Below, piece by piece: positions 1 to 18,900 of a stretch of 62,000 nt of DNA. How positions within the stretch are numbered: position 1 is the stretch's first letter; the number at the start of each line of letters is the position of its first letter. This stretch comes from Chrysomallon squamiferum. Taxonomy: Eukaryota; Mollusca; Gastropoda; Neomphalida; Peltospiridae. The position numbers and the translations under genes are program-made. The notes beneath the pieces were generated by a model. That model was given only the letters and a program-made list of their open reading frames with translations. It was not told where the DNA came from and made no database searches. The DNA is taken from the NCBI GenBank assembly GCA_012295275.1, contig CM022671.1:13433178-13495177 (forward strand), written 5' to 3'.

Positions 1-3000
1 GTCAGAAGCTACAACATTTTTTTTAAAAGTAGAAAAATGAGAAGACAAGGAACTTTATAAAAAAAAAAAAAAAAAAAATTTTTTTATTTGTTTTGTTTGT
101 TTATTTCCGGGCTATTTTACGCATCCAAAATTCTGGGATGGTTTGATTTAAGAAGTAAACTTTTAATACAACTCGATTTTTGATTATAGGTACGTTGCAA
201 TATACATTTAATTGATATCCTGTAGAATATGAAATATATATAGGCTTGTAACATAATATTTAAACCTGTCAAAGCCCACACAGCATATTTATGCGTGACG
301 TTATTACTGTTTGCTGAACACTACAGTGCCACCTCTCCAGCTGCAGCCCTAACGTAATATAAATGAGCAATCACTAAAGAACTCAAGCTATTTTAACATG
401 AATTGTTATTGTTTGAAATATTCATGAAACGTGGTTAAATATGACATACTATTAATACTATAAACATATATAAATTTGTTATTTATAAAAAGAGTTTATT
501 ATTTTCATTGTTGTTGTTATTATTATTATTTTACACAATGTTTCGAGCATGTGGAAAAAACTAAGGAAATATACTGAATAAGCAATTTATTGTCATAATT
601 ATTTCACAGGCAGTGCCAAAAGTTTATTGGGATGTACATTTTGTTCCATGTTGTTAAGTAACCTATTCAAATGATTTATTTATTAATAAGATACCAGTAA
701 AATATGATTTGTTCAGTGTCAGCGTTTTGTACACAACAAAATCTTCAAATTCCAAGCACAACTGTCATTGTTTTTCACATTTTCTTCTATGTTGGGAAAG
801 TCCAGTCATTTTATTTTATGAAGTAACTTAATCAAATAATTCATTTAGTAATAACAATATAAATAAAATCATATCTAGTCAGTGGTATTAATATACCACG
901 TCAGGAAAAAACACAGACTGGTCCACTGCATGCACTGCATTACCCTGCTCGAAACCTTTTCTTCTGAAGTGAACATATTTCATTTTGGTTAGAATTTAGA
1001 ATATGTTACGTTTGTAATAAAATTTGTTTAAAGAAAAGCTTTGTTTTTGGATAAAATAAATACAAGTATTATTCATTATTTAACTTTTCACAATATGTGT
1101 GATGCATGGACAAAATCACAGAATAATGCACCATAACTGGAAAAAATATTTTTAAGTTCATTTTTTAATTTTACAGAGAGAACATGAATGAAAATGAGGT
1201 AGAGGAAACTGTCAGATATTAACATAAAATATTATTCAGTGACACAGATTACTATGATCAGTACATTTTATTGTTACACTATATCACAAATATAAATAAA
1301 CTGACAGAGTATAATAAAACAATAATGGGGATTTTCCACTGCAATTTTTAACTTCATTCAATATCTAAAATATGTAAAAAGTAAACATATTCACTACAAA
1401 GAATGTTCTAAGACTTACCAAAATGTAATTCTTATGTACACATAATTAATGCTGTCATATCCTGTTGTGAATAATACACTGAACTTCTCATGGCATACAT
1501 ATAATTATTTAAATTGGTGTTTGTGTTTAATTTTATTTTATAATAAAATTATTGCCTTTGTCAAAATACTATTTATCAAATTTTTAAAAATAATAATTTA
1601 ACATCTTTTAGATAATGTAATAAATTAAATAAATTTTGAAATAATTCTAAATAAATAAAAAATAAAAATAATAAAATAAAATAAATGAAAACAAAACAAA
1701 AATAATAATAAAAAAATATACCCCCGAATCCAAATATAAAAAACTCCAAACCCAAACACCCCAAAAAAGAAAAAAAAATATAAATAAAAAAACTTAATAA
1801 ACTTATCCACTATGGAAATATTTTACTTTTTATCTTCTTTTTTTTTTTTAATATTTAATTTTTTTTTGTGTGATTCTTTAAAAGAATAGAAAAATAATAA
1901 TAAATAATAAAGAAAAAAAAAGTATACTAAAACCACATTTAAATTTACTGTAAATTAGAATTAGTTATTAGTATGTATCTTCCATTTAACATCTGTAATA
2001 CACAACATTATTGTCTGCAAATAAAAAAATCACATGCTGCTTTCATTAATTATACATTTGGCAAAAAGTTGAACCCCTCAAAAAACAACTGATTTTTAAA
2101 TGTCCTCTTAATATAAAGGTGTTTATATTCCAAATAATCTACAGAAAAAGAAAAAAAATCATACAAAGAGAAAATGTGTTTTAAAGTTAACAATGTATAT
2201 ACATGTATATACATTTATATGTTTGATGCTGGACCTCAGTTAAGTTTTATGTCACCAGACATTTTTTACTCTGGATCTCTTAATTGAAGCACAGTTTATT
2301 TTTACAGATTAAAGGCTGATTTCAAATTATTGTTATGCTTAACAAAACATTTATTTACACTGCACACAAATATATGACTTATAATTTTAATTTCTTTTTT
2401 AAAGAATAACTGGTTTTAAATTTGTTGTCATTATTACAAAATAATTTGAACTTTTATTTAAATATATATGCCATATGTTATTTACATACATGCATATTTA
2501 TACATCATATTACACTGAATAAAACAGCATACACATAATTTAAAAAAAAGATACATTTCTCTGAAGACTATATTATAATTCACAACAATCTACATTATTA
2601 TAAATAAGAAAAATATATGAAATTTTCCAAAATTTTTGTCAGTGCATTTTTAAAATAAATAGTAAATTATCAATTGAAAATGTACAGAATAAAATAAAAA
2701 AATAATAAAATAAAGAAGCAAACATTTTTTAAAAGCACTTATTATTATATATTATTCATCATTTATAATTACAGTGGTTTGTTATTGTTGCTGTGTTATT
2801 CTATATATACAAGAATATTAAAATCATTATATTGGATTTCCAACTGATTGTAATTTCCTAAATGTAATTAAATGAACATTAAAAGTGGCAGATAAATACA
2901 GTCAGCTGTCAGTATATTAACTCTTCAGTGGAACGAAAGAGAGAACTGACACCTAGCTAGTTTATTGGGAGAAATGTTACAAAAAATGGGGAAGACTTTC

Positions 3001-4203
3001 ACCTAGATTTTTGTAGTATAGTTTCAATATTACATCACACAAATAGCATTAGTAATTTAATTTGATACAGCAATTATAAACTCATAATTACAAAATCAAC
3101 TGATCAAATGATGCACAATAATGTGGTAACTGAATACCATGAAGTTTATCTTCAGATCGTTTAGAATTATTTTTACTAGTAACATGAATGTTTATATTTT
3201 TGAAAAAAAGAACAGAATAATTTTTTGTTTTTATTGGCAGTGGTTTTTAAATAATTTTAATAAAAGGAAAAAGACAACAACTGAATTTCAACAATATAAA
3301 AAGATTAAATGTTTACAATTGTTTAAGAGAACTGTATCGCATACAGCAAGCTGTAATAATCCTAACAAAAGATATCTAAACCAACAGCTTAAATGTGGCA
3401 ACATTACAGAGATCTATTATGTAAGTAATGGTACATTCATAATATTGTGACTTGATTCAGCATAATTTAAAAGGATATTTCTTAAAGAACATTCAACAGC
3501 ACTATGAAAAGATTTATTAAACATGAGAGAAATGTCACCAAGTTTTCTATTGTATAATTTCAATATCACAAAAATAGCATTAGTGATTTAATTTGATACA
3601 GCAATTATAAACACATAATTACAAAATCATTTGATCAAATGATGCACAAAAGGTGTATCCTTTACATTTACCCTTTTAATCAGTTTGAAACTTTCACAAT
3701 TCATTTAGAATTTCTGAAAATTTTACACACACACACACACAGATTCAGATAGACAGACAAATTCTAAGTTTTTAAACACGTTAGTCACAGTTAATTTCTA
3801 AGAAATCTGTGGATATTATTTTTAATAGAAAACTATTGATCTATCTTGTTTTGTCTCCTTTAATGAAATCCCTACAAACCAATGTAAATGTTTTGGAAGT
3901 AACTAAACATTAAAAGTGTAAACTACTGAATATTAAATGTCTTATTAATATATGTGACTAATACTGTTTAAAATATACCTTCTGTAATCAAAATATAATT
4001 ATGCTAAATAACAAACACAATCTTGAAATGAATGAAATTCTTCAATATCTATAACCAGTAGCACATGTGCTTGTATTATACATATATTATAAAACACAAA
4101 CAATCTTAAAATGAAAAGTATACTTTGCCAAAATCGGGTATTTACAAGTGTTTGTTTACATATATCCACACAATACACAAAAGTCTTGCAATGAATTACT
4201 ATT
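1..4203. other. Gene-poor flank and probable 3' UTR of TPRA1
   Basis: I see no convincing coding exon here. The few open frames are short, have biased A/T composition and lack conserved motifs. The part next to position 4203 should hold the 3' untranslated region of the minus-strand TPRA1 gene; the nearest minus-strand AATAAA I noted is near 3513-3518. Low-complexity A/T tracts lie at 61-87 and 1650-1930, a short CA repeat at 3725-3741, and a diverged local duplication at about 3000-3124 and 3537-3650. Confidence 0.6.
3000..3650. repeat. Diverged local direct duplication, about 115-125 bp units
   Basis: Two similar stretches, about 3000-3124 and 3537-3650, read in the same direction. Both contain the words AGCATTAGT, TTTAATTTGATACAGCAAT and GATCAAATGATGCACAA in the same order, with scattered differences. 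The spacing is about 540 bp. It may be a small segmental duplication or two copies of an unnamed element; no terminal repeats are visible. Confidence 0.6.
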
Positions 4204-9619
<5,416 letters not shown>

Positions 9620-11647
9620 GATAAGATTTACAGGAAACGTCCTTCAATATAAAGTTATATTTTGAAATCTGATTAATAAATTTTCTTGTTAACATACATC
9701 CATTAGTAGCTGACAGAACTTTTGTTTTGATCATTTCAAAAAAGTTATCTGGAAAATATTAAAAAATAAAAATTAATTGCAGTTAATACATTAGTAAACT
9801 AAAAAATAAACAATAAGCAACAATCATCTTTTATAAGTAAATGAAACTATAAACTTTTATTAATGTCACTGAACGTATTTAAAATTTCATAGTGTCACAC
9901 CCATTTGTGATTTAGTATTATACTTTGAGAGCAAATACATAATAGTAATACAATAAACAGATAATGAGAGTCAACTGTGGTCAATGACGATTATTGATTA
10001 GAGTTGAATAAATCAATTATCATTTAATAATCATGATAATAGGTAACCTATATACCAATTATACTGATAGTAAATTGTAATCAATAGACCCGTTTTCCTG
10101 TTTTATTCTAGTCAGGAATTATAGTAGCCTACATTACAAACATTTTAACAAACCATAAAAATTAACTATAACTGTGATCATGACAGTGTTTTTAACTCTC
10201 ACAGGAATCAGTTCTCAGAAAATATTCTGATTTATCAATATCATTTGCTGATTTAATATTAGTAGTAGTAGTCCTACTCCTACTCCTAGGCTGAAAAATA
10301 CGACAACTAACTTACTAAGTCTAATCATGAAAAATATTTTAATCAATATATTTCAATTTTCATAATAATACATTTTCCTGAATTCTAAATGTTAGATCAT
10401 AAAACAAAACAAAAACAAATAAAAATTAATAACTACCTATGAGCAGTGTTTACAACAACAACAACAACAAATCACATATCTATCAGTACGTTGATCAAAA
10501 GTTTCGTATTTATTCTTGTTTCCGGTGACGTCAAGCAAGTAGTATTAAACACGAGTATATTTCCTGTAGATGTAGCTGAACAGAGGATCCAAGTTTAGAA
10601 TATAATATTTAGAAATAAAGATAATCATCTTAAATTTTAAGCCTATGATGTTTTCTTCTTATGTTGAATCTATAACATTTATAATAGGTGGCTTAGATAG
10701 TATCTATAATAATTAAAATGAAATATTCTGTTTTCATTTTTTCTTTTCTTACTTTCACTTTGAGTATTAAATGTATAAAAATTAGAAATAAAAATAATGT
10801 ATCATGTAATCATATTACTATTATTAGGAATACTTAAGCTGCAGAATGGCATTTGGCAAAACTCAGGACATTATTTATTGTTTTACTTTCATGGAAATCT
10901 TTATTTGTCAAACTTGATTCAGTTGGTTAAGCCGGTATGTATTATGGAAATTAAAACTAAAAGCACTTTCTTTTAAAATACAAATTTATAGTTTCTTATT
11001 TAGTTGTTACTATTACATACTAGTATTAGATATTTAGTATTTTCATCTTTTGAATTTATTCAACTAATTGCTTCAGCATCTTGATCTTGAGTTTGAGATA
11101 TTTTTATAATATTATTTAAAAGTAATGACAGTAATAGTCTTGGTCACATATAATTAGATGCATCATACAGAACATTAACTATGAATAAATATGTTTAAGC
11201 TCAAAAACTAAATTGGTAAATATTGTTAGATTATTTAGTTAATTTATTTCACAGTTTGGGTCACAACAAGCGTAATCCTTTATGATAATTTATTTTCCTT
11301 GCAGATTTTGGTTTTTATTGCATATCTGAAAGTAATAAACCAACAAAGGATACCAGTCACTTCCATCTTAATGTTTTTAATCATTAGTTCTTATTGTTTA
11401 TACCTAATGTAATGACTACTGTTACTGTGACTGTCACTGAAAAAGACATAAAACATTTGATTTAGCACTTATATGATAAATATTATTGCAGTTACAAATA
11501 CACCATTACTATTTTATACATTGGTCAGAATATTAATTTTTTTATTAATTAAAAAGATATAATTAAAAGAAGTGAAAAAATAAATTAAAAGCATTTGTTT
11601 AATATTGCAGATAAACTGATATTGATGGTCTGACTTAAAGAAACAAA
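9620..11647. promoter_or_regulatory. Divergent spacer between TPRA1 and DCLRE1C
   Basis: This 2-kb spacer separates the start codons of minus-strand TPRA1 and plus-strand DCLRE1C, so it should hold both promoters and any noncoding first exons. The most promoter-like part is 10500-10570, where CG dinucleotides otherwise rare in the window appear together with a CRE/ETS pair. I cannot place transcription starts or untranslated exons. The ATG at 9617-9619 has an in-frame TGA shortly upstream. No open reading frame in the spacer looks real. Confidence 0.5.
10519..10533. promoter_or_regulatory. ETS site abutting a perfect CRE palindrome
   Basis: The stretch reads TTTCCGGTGACGTCA. The perfect cAMP-response element TGACGTCA is at 10526-10533, and an ETS core (ACCGGAAA on the minus strand) overlaps its left edge. 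ETS and CREB/ATF sites side by side are known from constitutive animal promoters. Its position between two divergent genes fits a shared core promoter; this is inferred from motif and location only. Confidence 0.5.
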
Positions 11648-14600
11648 ATGAGTGAATTTTCAGGAAAGATGAAAGAATATAAACAGTTGTCTATTGATCG
11701 TTTTGATGGCCATAACCTTAAATCCACTGTTTTTTTTTTATCTCATTGTCACAAAGGTGTGTTAACTGACATAAAACACACATGTACATCCACAGGCACC
11801 CAAATGCATACTTATTTACATGCACGTGCACACACAAAATTTATAAATGTATGCACAGTCCAAAAAATATTTGTTAATTTAAACTACATGCTGGAGATAA
11901 TATTTCTTTTGTTTTACAAAACATGCACCTGAACATTCTTACCTGTTACAAATAAACAAATTAAAACAGTAAAAATACCAGTAGAAATTTGTATAATGTA
12001 TGCATATGTATGTGTAGGCTATTTCACTTCTGTTTCAGTATGTAGAATGTAAATATTCTTGTTTAAATTGTCAAAGTACAGTGAATATTCTGTTACATTT
12101 ATAATTAATTTTAAAAACATAACTTTGATAGAAATGTGCAGAATACAGGTTTAATGTAGGGACTTTGTACTACTAAAAGACACAAAGATGTTGGTTTTAT
12201 TTCAGATCATATGGTGGGTCTCGATTCTTCTAGCTTCATTGAGAAACTTAAGTCAAGGTAATTTAGATAAACCATATCTTTTTTTAAAAATTGAAATTAA
12301 ATTATTTTATCCTACCTTGGAATTTTAAATTAGTACTGTTGCTGTGCATTTTTAAAAACATAAAATGTGTTGTTATTGGGAAAATCCTGCTTAAATGGGG
12401 CTATGTTTTTCTCCATTTTTAATTACATGTTGTAAAATATTTTTTTAAATAATGTATTTGTCTTTCAGAACTGATGTATTTCTTTACTGCACTGAAATCA
12501 CAAAGATTCTATTGTTGTCAGAATCAGCCTATAAACCACTGGAAAAGTATATTGTGAGTTCACGGTATTATTTTGAAATATTCAGGATTTAATTTTTTAT
12601 TATCATATGGGAAAGACTTTAATTACATTAGAAAATGTAAATTTTTATTATTTGTTTTATGTTATTACTTTATTACTTTATTTTTGAAAAGTTAAAAACA
12701 AAAAACAATAAAATAATTTTCATATTAAATTTTTCAGAAAGTTTTGATTCCAGAGGAATCTGAATCAGTATCCATTCCTGATCCTGTTAGCTGTACGGCA
12801 AGTACAATAATTTTTTTAATTCAGATTTTTCATTTAAATTCCATATAGAATGGTTGTGAATTAGTGTGAGAAACAGTGAGAGAGAGAGATCATTTAATAA
12901 GAAATCACTTTAGAGGGAAACCTTTCTTGATTTTCTTTTGTCTCATTTATATATTAAATTTAATTTTTTATGTTTTTTTTTTTTTTTTTTTTTAAATTTT
13001 GTTTAATTGATTTTCAACAATTAGATAAATTAAAATAAGACTTAATAAGATATACATTTTTTATTATAAAATTAAATGTTGATCTTGACATTTAAATCTG
13101 TATTTCAGAATAGTGTGATAGTCGTTACCCCTTTACCAGCTCTTCACTGTCCAGGGTCAGTAATGTGAGTGTGTATATATATATATCTATATATATCATA
13201 AACTTTGAACCATTAACAATATTAAAACACTGTGGAAATGTATGTTAAAAATGTTTCTCATTGATGAAGTCTTGTAGAAAAAAAATATGATTATATTTAG
13301 CTGCATTTTAGGTATACAGTTAAAAAGAAATAACTTCAGATTTATCCTTCAATAGTTTGAAACTAATTTTTAAACATTTATGGCATTAATTTTTAATTAT
13401 ATGATTAAATAATTACAATCAATAGTTTAAAAAAAAAACTGAAATACAAATAATATGAAACAAAATGGGATTTTTATATATACGGTCAAACTAGACAACT
13501 TGAGTGTCATCTATTTGTCAAAAACCTCAATCTCTCAAGCAGAAAGGCTTCTATGTAAATTAGTAATAATTAGTAATAATAAACTTTGAATAATCAAACA
13601 TAAATATGACAATAACCTCTGTTTACTTGAAATTGTTTACAGTACCAAACACTGATTTAATCAAATTAGTCTTGAAAACTCAAAATGCTGGAATGGTCAT
13701 GCTATTGTATCCCTTGGTAAATACAGAACAATGGGTTATTGATTAAGATGAATGAAATGTGCCTACCTCCATCATCTGGGTTTTACAGTATTGTTACATA
13801 ATACATCATTGCAGATTTCAAAGACTTTTGTAGTTAAATGATAAAGTTCACTGTTGTTTGTTTTGCTTACAAATAAATGTATTGTGTCAACCATGTTATT
13901 GTATTTGCTATTTAAAAAATGAAAACTGTAATAAAGTTTGGATGGAAATACAGACGCTGAAGGAAAGACCGTTTCTTTAAGAAATCTGCAAACATCTTTT
14001 ATTACTAACTTTTTTGGATAATGATATTTTGAAATGATGATTTTTAATGTTTGTTAATCGTTATATTTATTGTAGAAATAATGTTTGTAAGTAGAAGTAT
14101 AATGACTAATTTAGTTATATATATTTATAGTATGTTTGTAATTTAAAATAGTTTCATTGGGTTTAAGTTTATGTTTTCAGTAATTAATGTATGTGTTTGT
14201 ATCATCTGTTTTTGCTGCTTTATATCTCAATAAATACATTTTCATATAATTTAAGTGTGTGTGCATGACCCTGTAAAATTAATTTGAGATGTGTTTTTTT
14301 ATTTGTTTTGTTATTTATGTACTTTATTAAATAAAAAAGAGTGTATTTCTTGAAATATGAAACACAATACTTGTCCATTAGAACTGCAATAAATATTTAA
14401 AATTTGAATACTTGAGCACACCGAAGTCTGAGTTGTTTTTGCTGACCCCTTCCATTTTGACTTATTGAAGTTTGACTGTATGTGTGCATGTGTGTGTGTT
14501 AATGTAAACTGAATATTTTTGATAGTAAATTGCTAATATATACTGTGTTCATTTATTTTCAAAATTATATTGTTTTAAAAATTTGAAATTATTTTTTTTC

Positions 14601-15910
14601 TTTTACTCTGGAGGTTTGTGTTTGAAGGTGATGAAGGGACAGTTTTATACACAGGAGATTTCAGATGGGAGACAAACCATGCTGTCAACATAAATGCTTT
14701 TAAAACTGGAGAGAGGTGGTTATTATTTACATTAATAGCAAAAAACAATAAGTTGATGTTTATAGATCTCTGGGTAATACTGTTTTAGTACCTTTTGTTT
14801 ACATTCTTGTACAGATTCCTGGGTATTGTATTATGATATCAAGTCAATGTGTTAATTATATAACATTTTTAAATTTAAATTTATTTTTATATATAATGTA
14901 AGGAATAAATAGTTTTTTCAGAACACTTTAGAATATGCTCGGTTACAGTTTTAAGTTGGTGAAACTGTGACATTTGGCTTTAAATAAATATTTATTTCAA
15001 ATATCTCTTGTTTCAGTTTGAAACAAATTGAAAGCATATACATAGATACAACCTTCTGTGTGGAAAGTGCATTTCACTTCCCGAGCAGGTCAGAATGTTG
15101 TCAGGTTTCATGTAATATTGTCAGAGATTGGTTGTTAAGGTCCAGTCAGCATTATGTTCACATAACATCAAGGACAAAATATGGCCATGAACCATTAATG
15201 GAAGAACTTCATGCCAGCACTGGTTATAAGGTATGAGAAGAGTGAAAACAAAATTAATGAAATCAACTTTTGGATGTTTACTGCTTAAATATAGTTTATG
15301 TACTTCAAAATGATTATGTCATTCTTTTCCACCAGAAGTCCTTACTAATAATAAAGTATGTGAACAACTGTAAGCTCCTGAAAACTGACATTTTAAATAT
15401 TGTGATGTCATTTCACAGAGGTAATTTTGTTTTCCATAACCTGATAAAAGCATAATAAATGAGCACTTCATTATCTTTATGACATTTAATAATAGTTTGT
15501 TAATGGACAATTCATTATACTATGATCCTACCTTATTTTTTTTTATCAATACTTAATTAATTTTATTAATATTATAATTGTCATCATTATTGTTATTATT
15601 ATTATTATTTTTCATATTTAATAATTATTAATATAATTATTTTAATGTAAGCAGGAGTGATCCCATTTCCAGATGTTTCCTTTATTTTATATTTGATGTT
15701 TAGATCCATGTTCTAGATTGGAAATATGATGTGTACAGTCAGATCAGTAACCTGAAGAATGTCTTCACTACAGATCCTACCACCAGGATACATGCTTGTA
15801 ACAAAGTTGTAAGTATTCTCTTTTATACAGTTATTATTTTGTTCACGATTAGAGGTAGGTTATAATATGTGAAACAGGAAACACATGCATGTATCTTTGT
15901 GTGCTTTCAT

Positions 15911-15941
<31 letters not shown>

Positions 15942-18900
15942 AGCTGTTAACCATATCATTACTTGTGTGTTAATATAAAACAAAATATAATCATTTCTGG
16001 AATATTTTATCACCAACTTTCAGAAAGCAGATAGGTGGTAAGGTCATATTCATCAAGCATTTCTTTTTCTTATAGCATATCAGAATGGAATTAATGTAAA
16101 TCCTTTTTAAGTTTGAAAATAAACTTATATTTTAGCCGGGCAAAGTTTGTGATTCCAAACTTCCATGTGGATTTGTTTCTCCAGATGGACAAGAACTTCA
16201 TGTACGGTCAGTTCGACCCTCGACAATGTTTTTCACAAAGGGACACAACAACTTAGACAGCTTGTATGTGCCTGGACACCACTTGCATCGTATATGTTAT
16301 TCTTTTCATTCATCATACAGTGAGATCAGAGACATTATTACTTACTTGAAACCCAAAAGAATTGTACCATGTGTGAAGCCTTTTCCAGACAATGAAATAA
16401 GACAGGTAAATTGAAAAAAAAAACAAAAAAACAACCCTCTCTTAAAGGTCTTGTTTGTTTTAATTAGCAAAATTTGGTTTGATCATTTGAATTAGTTTTG
16501 CTATTGTAAAAGTTGTGTAGTAGTTGTTATGTATTCAACTATTATCATAAAACGTAATGATTACTTTTAATTTGTTTTATGATGATAAGTATTAGAATAT
16601 AAATACTTCACCCAGTTAAATTTCAGAAAAATAAAAGTTATAGTATTTCTGTATCTGATCAAGAGGTACCCAGTGACACTGACAGCAATTGCCAGTACAT
16701 GCTTTAGGATGAGAATGGCTATATTTACTAGTTTTGAACTTCTTCAGTTATTTAACAATAAAAAAAAGGCAATGTCAGATAATTCCTTAATATTTCTTTT
16801 TTTCTGTTTTTGGTTGAAATTTCATGTTCTCAATGTGAAATTGCTAAAAAAGAAGAAAAGAAGATGAAGAAAAAATTAATACCCACGCCCAGTTTATTGC
16901 CACCTGTCAGCTTAAAAAACAAAAAGTTATAACTTTATTTTATGTGGGACTTTATCCATTTAATATGTTTATTCTACAGTTTCTAGGTAAAGAAATGCAA
17001 AAAAGGAGCCAAAAAAGTGTCTTTTTCGGTCCCTTTTATGTGAAGTGGTCAGAATTATGAGATGAACATAATTTAAATATTTTCAGGTTCAACACAGACT
17101 CAACAAGTTCTTGAAAATGCCTCACAGATTTAACTTTACATCACCAAAAAATCTTTTGGGAAAACTGAAGCAAAGATTTCAGAAACCGTGTATCAAGAAA
17201 GGTCTCTAATTTTTATTTTTTATGTTGAAAAGTAAAGTTTTTAAAAAACAAACATGTTGAAACATCAACATTTTGAGAATTTGTCTACATTCCTAAATTT
17301 GAATTGCATACGATTTATCATGTCCTAGAATAAGTTTTTTTTTAATTTATCAATATTTTCATTCTCTTTCTCTCTCTCTCTCTCTGTATATATATGTTTG
17401 TAAATTAATTTTTATTTACTTATTTGTTTATTTTATTGCTAATTCTTCTTTTTCAGCATCAACAGATTCTGAAAGTCTTGTTTTTACAGTGCACTCTCCT
17501 GCAAAAGAGAAAAATATTTCTTTATCTGAAAGTCCTTGTTTAAAAACACCAGAAATTATGGAGGATGATGTTGAAAACTCTCAAACAAGGATAGAGCCCA
17601 GTGAAGTGAGCAGTTCTTATGAGCCAAGTCTTCCAAGAGGAGAAGAGATGAATCTTGTTGAATCAGTTGATGAAGAAAACATTTCTGAAAAACAAGATGA
17701 TGACAATGCAGAATGGTTGTTTTGTCTGTATGTCAGTGGTGATGATGAGGTGGATGAAGATGAGAGAATGTCAACACTGACTTTCACAGAGGGTGGTGAA
17801 GACAATGAGGATGCTGACTTAATGGAGAAAAGACAAAGTGATATAAAAGAGGAAGTTAAACAAGGGGAGCATGAGACTGAAATAAACAATGTATTGAAAG
17901 AAAAAAACAGTTTCAGAAATAATAAGGATGTGAATGGATGTATGGTTGATGAAGAAAAATGTGAAATTAATGTGGCTTGTTTGGCAACCAAAAATAGCCT
18001 TGGAGATGGTGATTTATCATCCTTTTCCAATAAAAATGAAAATGAAGATAGTTATGAATCCCATGTTAATCAGATGTTTTCGGACAGTGGTAAAAAACCA
18101 CTGCAGTTTCCTATTGTCAAAACTGATGATCAAGTTCATAGCAGTAATAAACCTAACAAGATTAAAATAGATCTTATCTTAAATTCTGAATTATCAGTAT
18201 GCAGTGAATTTCTTGTATCAGATACAGAGCAGAATCAGATAGTAAATCCTGTTGTACCAAAAACTTTCAATCACCCAACATCAGAAGATGAAATTAATTT
18301 CTCTGATCAAATTTTTGAAAACATTAATTCTGAAAAACATGTTAAAAAAGGTCATGCAGAATCGGCTACTGATAATTCTTTTCAGTGCAGTGAAAAATGC
18401 AATAAAAGAAATAGATGTAAGAAATCCAGCAGTTCTGATTTGTTTGAAGAAAATGATGATAGTTCTACTGATGAAACTCATAGACCTGATGCTGAATGTA
18501 TGACAGGGGACAAGACTGGTGATAGTGAGGGATTTAGTATTTCTTTAGATGGATGTGAAATGCAGGCTGAGTCAATCTTAAAAACAAACTGCAGTGATAT
18601 TTTGGACAATTCATGTCTGAGAGGAGCCGTGCAAGATAAAATAAAGATAAACAATACTAATTTATATTTACAGTCTAAAGAGTTCAGTCATTACTCGGAA
18701 GTTAACTTAGCTGCTTCAAATTTCAGTCTTAATGTATTACCTGAAAATGAATCTTGTTTGTCTAAGAAAAGGTTATCTTCACCTGTTGGTTTGCTTTCCA
18801 TATCAACAAATCAACAAAAGTCTGAAGAACCAATTAATGATGATAATATTAAAACTGGAGATAATGTGGATGAAAATGCAGAAATAGATGAACTTAAAAA

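Noticed and set aside
3139-3450. Plus-strand 103-residue open frame
   Set aside because: Lys/Asn/Phe-rich composition expected by chance in A/T-rich DNA, with no motif.
17617-18030. Minus-strand 137-residue open frame
   Set aside because: It is the antisense shadow of the acidic Artemis tail; its Ser/Phe-rich composition is the mirror of GAA/GAT-rich codons, and the plus frame is fixed by splicing phase and homology.
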